Under the pieces are notes generated by a model, which did no database searches, was not told the DNA's origin, and was given only the letters and a program-made list of their open reading frames with translations. Positions 7,061-10,187 of a stretch of 10,187 bases of DNA are shown one piece after another. This DNA comes from Bacteroidota bacterium. GTDB lineage: Bacteria; Bacteroidota; Bacteroidia; Chitinophagales; Chitinophagaceae. Location of the stretch: contig JAEWDG010000052.1 of assembly GCA_023390215.1 (NCBI GenBank), positions 1 to 10,187 of the forward strand, read 5' to 3'. The translations under genes were made by a program, and so were the position numbers. Position 1 is the stretch's first letter. Each line of letters opens with the position of its first letter.

Positions 7061-7155
7061 GAAATTCCAGGGGATTTACACTTAACGTTCAAAATGTAAG
7101 AGATTCATCTTCCTTCATTACATGTTTAATCACTTCCGTGTTAAGTCTAAAAGCC

Positions 7156-7230
7156 AAATCATACATCTTCGATCATACATCATACATCACATCACACATC
7201 TTAAAATCATACACCATCGATCATACATCA
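7156..7230. repeat. 27-bp imperfect direct repeat in a GATGTAT-rich, 7-bp periodic tract
   Basis: Two copies, 7156-7182 and 7204-7230, match at 25 of 27 positions (differences at copy positions 11 and 13); the final 13 bases, CGATCATACATCA, are identical. The 21 bases between them are built from the same words (CATACATCACATC). Read on the minus strand the tract is mostly 7-base units such as TGATGTA, TGATCGA and TGGTGTA. It lies directly after the kinase stop codon. With the heptamer tract at 7005-7060 it fills a good part of the 6992-7234 spacer, in which I see no gene. The bases between them (7061-7155) show nothing clear. Confidence 0.75.
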
Positions 7231-7234
7231 CAAA

Positions 7235-9046
7235 TTACAATTTCATTATCGGCAGCTTCAACTCCACCTCTACCCCAAAGCCTTCTCCTTTCCCATCCCG
7301 GATTTCAAGTTGAATTTTCCTGCCGTAGAGGCGATTTAACAACATTATCCGTTCCTCCGTATTTTTAATTCCTCTGCCCTTATGTAGATCAACACGCTCA
7401 GATTTCAATGCTTTACTTTTCTCTAATCCTATACCACTATCCCTGATTTTAACCATCAGAAAACCATTTTCCCTGCTGAAGTCAATTTGTAAAAATCCTT
7501 TCCTTGTTGAATGTCGCAATCCATGCCAGATCGCGTTTTCAACAAAAGGCTGTATCAACATTCCCGGAATTTTATCAGAACTGCCGTATTGAAAATTTTC
7601 TTTTAAATTCCACTCAAAGCCCTCCGGGAAACGCTGTTTTTCAAGATCAAGATAATTCCGGATGATCGACAGTTCAGTTTCAATCGAAATAAAATCGTGC
7701 GTTGATGCTTCCATATTTGAACGCATTAAGCCTGCAAAACGACTGAGATATTTGTTAGATTCAATCTCATTATGAGTGCTGATATATCGATTCACCGCAT
7801 TCAAACTATTAAAAATAAAATGAGGATTCATTTCTCTTCTCAACGATTGCAATTGAACCTTTGTTTTTTGAATCTTCAACTGGCGATAAATAATAGCCAG
7901 AAAAACACTTCCTGTTAACAAAACAACAAGTGCTACAACCAACCAGAAATTAAGTTGCTTTCTTTCCTCCGATAACTGAAACTGTAGTTTTTTCTCTTTC
8001 TCCAGGTCGGAAACGCGTTGTTCTGTTTCCTTCAGTAAACGACTATCTCTGAAACTGCTGTCGTTCATCAATAAATCGGGAAGATGTTTATTAAAGTCTC
8101 TGAATAATTCAATGGATTTACCAAACTGCTTTCTTTGTAAATAAAAACTATCAAGCGCTTCAATGGATTTCCTGCTTTCCATGACCAAAGAAGCCTGTCT
8201 TGCGGTTTCGTACGCCTGCTTCAAACTTATTTCAGCGCTATCATCCTGGTTTGTCTGCGTATATAATTTTCCAAGATTGATTAAACCAAGACTTACAAAA
8301 CCTTTTGCGCTTTTTATTTCCGGACGGGCTAACCATTCTTTTTGTGCAACAATAGCCTGGCGGGTTTGATTGTTATTTGCCAGTACTTCTGTTCTCAATT
8401 CCTGGTATTTAAAACTGTTGGAAACATTGTTAGAACTTAGATCCACAGCTGTGCTAAAAGTCCGGGAAGCTGTAGCCCAATCCTGCTTTTGAATTGCGAA
8501 CGATCCCTTTGTTTCAAGCGCTTTAACCAGTTCAAGGGTATCCTTAATTTTTTCTGCCGTTTCCACATTTTTATCGATTGCAACAGTTCCTCCTCTTAAA
8601 CTATCTCCGGCCGATAATCTGACAATATCATTTTTTACCAGCGCTTCTTTGGCATTGTTTCCTGTAGCGTTGAAAGAAACTTCGGATGATTTATAACTCG
8701 ATAATGCTTCTTCGTTCTTATTGAGTTTTTCCTGGACCATTCCTAACAACCTTGTTGACTTGGCGAACCCTTCGTTATTTTTCTGTGTCTTGAAAAGATC
8801 CCTGGCTTTTATCAGGTTGGATTCACTCTTTTGATAATCGCCATTTTGATATAATGTTTCACCAAGATTGTAATATGCATCCGCAACCGTGTCAGGAACC
8901 GCAGTCTTGATTTTCTTAGAGAGTTCTCGAGTCTTTGTGAGGATATCTTTAGATTGGTTTGCCTGGGAAGCCGCATGCAGTGATATACCTGTTACAGCCA
9001 ATATCGTCAACACAAAACATAGGGAAATAATTCGAACCCGTCTCAT
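7235..9046 (-). CDS. TPR-containing sensor histidine kinase, LytS/His_kinase family
   Basis: This is a 603-residue membrane sensor kinase. It has an N-terminal signal sequence or anchor (about 1-26), a region of TPR-like helical pairs (about 55-320; for example LGETLYQNGDYQKSESNL and GLINLGKLYTQTNQDDSAEI), a short coiled coil (about 336-364) and one membrane helix (367-387). A cytoplasmic His_kinase domain follows with the phospho-acceptor His409 in MNPHFIFNSLN. The ATP-binding part has the N-box PFVENAIWHGL (500-510, Asn504), DSGIGL (536-541) and GRGIKNTEERI (557-567). By its layout the TPR part is periplasmic and would read a protein or peptide signal. It is the first gene of the minus-strand cluster and should phosphorylate the LytTR regulator. 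The ATG at 9046 keeps the signal sequence whole. All catalytic motifs are intact. Confidence 0.93.
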   Translation of the reverse strand: MRRVRIISLCFVLTILAVTGISLHAASQANQSKDILTKTRELSKKIKTAVPDTVADAYYNLGETLYQNGDYQKSESNLIKARDLFKTQKNNEGFAKSTRLLGMVQEKLNKNEEALSSYKSSEVSFNATGNNAKEALVKNDIVRLSAGDSLRGGTVAIDKNVETAEKIKDTLELVKALETKGSFAIQKQDWATASRTFSTAVDLSSNNVSNSFKYQELRTEVLANNNQTRQAIVAQKEWLARPEIKSAKGFVSLGLINLGKLYTQTNQDDSAEISLKQAYETARQASLVMESRKSIEALDSFYLQRKQFGKSIELFRDFNKHLPDLLMNDSSFRDSRLLKETEQRVSDLEKEKKLQFQLSEERKQLNFWLVVALVVLLTGSVFLAIIYRQLKIQKTKVQLQSLRREMNPHFIFNSLNAVNRYISTHNEIESNKYLSRFAGLMRSNMEASTHDFISIETELSIIRNYLDLEKQRFPEGFEWNLKENFQYGSSDKIPGMLIQPFVENAIWHGLRHSTRKGFLQIDFSRENGFLMVKIRDSGIGLEKSKALKSERVDLHKGRGIKNTEERIMLLNRLYGRKIQLEIRDGKGEGFGVEVELKLPIMKL

Positions 9047-9050
9047 TTTA

Positions 9051-9058
9051 CAAAATTA
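9051..9058 (-). promoter_or_regulatory. Putative Bacteroidota -7 box for the kinase gene
   Basis: On the minus strand this reads TAATTTTG, an exact TAnnTTTG match, and ends only four bases before the kinase ATG. Transcription would then begin at or near the A of the ATG, which implies a leaderless or nearly leaderless message. No TTTG -33 element is visible at the usual distance, so chance cannot be excluded. Confidence 0.35.
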
Positions 9059-9085
9059 CAGGGGATAGCGACAGTATAATTTTTA

Positions 9086-9111
9086 TTCACCAAGTGAAAA
9101 TGGCATTTCAC
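9086..9111. promoter_or_regulatory. Competing short inverted repeats in the divergent promoter region
   Basis: TTCAC (9086-9090) pairs with GTGAA (9094-9098) across a three-base loop. GTGAAA (9094-9099) can instead pair with TTTCAC (9106-9111). The shared middle arm makes three alternating half-sites midway between the kinase and the ARPP-1 gene. They could be half-sites for a regulator of both divergent genes. The arms are short and AT-rich. Confidence 0.3.
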
Positions 9112-9144
9112 ACAGTCTGCCCCAACCCCGGCTTTCAACGAAGC

Positions 9145-9152
9145 TAAGTTTG
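9145..9152 (+). promoter_or_regulatory. Putative Bacteroidota -7 box for the ARPP-1 gene
   Basis: TAAGTTTG matches TAnnTTTG exactly and ends 19 bases before the ATG at 9172, which would give a short leader of roughly 10-15 bases. No convincing -33 TTTG is seen at the usual 19-21 base spacing. Position and orientation fit the secreted ARPP-1 gene. Confidence 0.5.
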
Positions 9153-9171
9153 TTCCACAAAAATCATAGTT

Positions 9172-10161
9172 ATGAAAAAAATAATCTTAGGAACTGCAAC
9201 CTCCATTTTACTGAGTTATGCTTCTCATGCTCAACTCGCAGCCAAAAATCTTGAAACTCCATTTCTAACCCGCACATCGCAGGCCAAAGCAGGATTGACA
9301 GATCAGTTCAAAAATCTCAAACTCTATTACATTGTTGCGAAACCATCGCTGGCAAAAGAAATTGGCGAAATTGGAAATTATATTAACCTCGAGAGAGCGA
9401 TGCAACTTGGTATCGTAGAAGTTACTGAAGTTAACAATGGCGGTACCGTCAATGAACTTTTATTTCGAAATAAATCAAAAGACACCGTAATGCTGAATAT
9501 GGGGGATGTTGTTAAAGGTGGTAAACAGGACCGGGTGGTAGAAAAAGATATGCTGTTGTTACCACTCACGAAAACAGTTGTTCCGGTTTATTGTGTGGAA
9601 CATGGACGTTGGTCTGGAAATGAGAACCCACGTTCAGGAACTGCTGCATTCAATGGTTATCACAGTACCATCAGCAGCAAAGTGAGGGAAAGTATTGTAA
9701 AGGATAAAAGTCAGCAGCAGGTTTGGGCTAAAGTTGCCGACATTAATTCAAGCTATTCAACAACAACCAATACTGGCACCTATACTGCTGTGACCAACTC
9801 AGAAAATTACAAAAAAGAACTGGCCAGGTACACAGCAGCACTCAAAGGAGATATTTTAAAAAATGAGAAAATTGTAGGGTTGGTTGCTGTTTCCGGCGAT
9901 AAAATCATTGGATGTGATATCTACGCAACAAGAGAGTTATTTAAATCCAACCTTCAAAATTTATTACAATCATATATTACTGAAGCCATCAGCGACGGAT
10001 CGCCGGTAACTATCGCAGACAGTTATGTGGCCAATTACCTTGATCAGCTTTTATCTGATGAACAAAAACAGGAAGTTATGTTGAATGGAAATGGAAGGAG
10101 TTTAAAACTAAAAGGAAAAAATCTGAAACTTACTGCTTTCGACAATGGTAAGAACCGTTAA
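9172..10161 (+). CDS. Secreted ARPP-1 / DUF6569 family protein
   Basis: This 329-residue exported protein has a clear Sec signal peptide (MKKIILGTATSILLSYASHA, cleaved before Gln21). The family marks are GDVVKGGKQDRVV (111-123), the strand LLLPLTKTVVPVYCVEHGRW (128-147), and the following SSKVRESI and QQQVWAKV stretches (about 168-175 and 181-188). I recognise these as the ARPP-1/DUF6569 domain (PF20208 type), whose name refers to association with ADP-ribosylglycohydrolase and rhodanese-phosphatase domains in conserved neighbourhoods. The activity is unknown. This copy is free-standing and exported, with no such neighbours in the window. A Ser/Thr-rich stretch at about 193-208 may be a flexible loop. 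It is transcribed divergently from the sensor kinase, sharing a 125-base promoter region. The family call is good; I assign no function. Confidence 0.78.
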   Translation: MKKIILGTATSILLSYASHAQLAAKNLETPFLTRTSQAKAGLTDQFKNLKLYYIVAKPSLAKEIGEIGNYINLERAMQLGIVEVTEVNNGGTVNELLFRNKSKDTVMLNMGDVVKGGKQDRVVEKDMLLLPLTKTVVPVYCVEHGRWSGNENPRSGTAAFNGYHSTISSKVRESIVKDKSQQQVWAKVADINSSYSTTTNTGTYTAVTNSENYKKELARYTAALKGDILKNEKIVGLVAVSGDKIIGCDIYATRELFKSNLQNLLQSYITEAISDGSPVTIADSYVANYLDQLLSDEQKQEVMLNGNGRSLKLKGKNLKLTAFDNGKNR

Positions 10162-10167
10162 ACGGTT
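10153..10167. repeat. Inverted repeat centred on the ARPP-1 stop codon
   Basis: AACCGT, TAA, ACGGTT form a perfect 6-bp stem whose three-base loop is the stop codon itself. No T run follows, so it is not a convincing intrinsic terminator. The window ends 20 bases later. Confidence 0.4.
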
Positions 10168-10187
10168 ACTCTATGCAAATGCAAAGG

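Noticed and set aside
7156..7230. CRISPR-like look: two 27-bp repeats with a 21-base spacer
   Set aside because: Only two copies, the spacer is made of the same words as the repeats, the tract is 7-base periodic, and no cas gene is present.
7122..7368. Plus-strand ORFs of 63 and 76 codons across the repeat spacer
   Set aside because: They translate the GATGTAT/CATACAT repeat tract and the antisense of the kinase C-terminus, giving low-complexity His/Ser/Ile/Thr runs with no family likeness.

Overview
The window looks like chromosomal DNA of a member of the Bacteroidota, probably of the Chitinophagaceae/Sphingobacteriia type. The reasons are a TonB-dependent receptor with an N-terminal carboxypeptidase-regulatory-like domain, a LytS-type kinase with periplasmic TPRs next to a LytTR response regulator, signal peptides ending in the Bacteroidota style (FFS-C lipobox, SHA-Q cleavage), a lack of clear Shine-Dalgarno sequences, and -7 boxes of the TAnnTTTG type. 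The family assignment is an inference. I see no rRNA, tRNA, transposase, phage gene or CRISPR array.

Layout. Left, plus strand: the 3' part of an RDD-family membrane protein gene (2-484, cut by the window edge), a secreted alpha/beta-hydrolase of the esterase D/Fes type (598-1425), and a lipoprotein peptidase of the M49 (dipeptidyl peptidase III) family with the short HEXXH motif (1514-3172). A hairpin with a T-rich tail (3337-3370) closes this side. The 206-base convergent spacer also holds two overlapping tiny ORFs of doubtful status.

Middle, minus strand, read right to left: TPR sensor histidine kinase (9046-7235), LytTR response regulator (6991-6251), a small exported Cys/His-rich protein ending in RGPPVC (about 6186-5869) and an outer-membrane TonB-dependent receptor (5814-3379). 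The last three are closely spaced. The kinase and regulator are separated by 243 bases that contain no gene but two different tracts of 7-base periodic repeats, including a 27-bp imperfect direct repeat. My working reading is a single regulatory and transport unit: a periplasmic signal is sensed by the kinase, the LytTR regulator responds, and the small protein and receptor take up a substrate, perhaps a transition metal. The metal link rests on the Cys/His-rich small protein and on the receptor plug motif EGQQWGDEHG, and is not proved.

Right, plus strand: a secreted ARPP-1/DUF6569-type protein (9172-10161), divergent from the kinase across a 125-base promoter region that carries TAnnTTTG boxes in both directions and competing short inverted repeats.

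The most interesting parts are the kinase-regulator-small protein-receptor cluster, the uncharacterised RGPP-ending small protein, the heptamer repeat tracts, and the pentapeptide M49 lipoprotein. I did not find a clear-cut new defence or mobile system.
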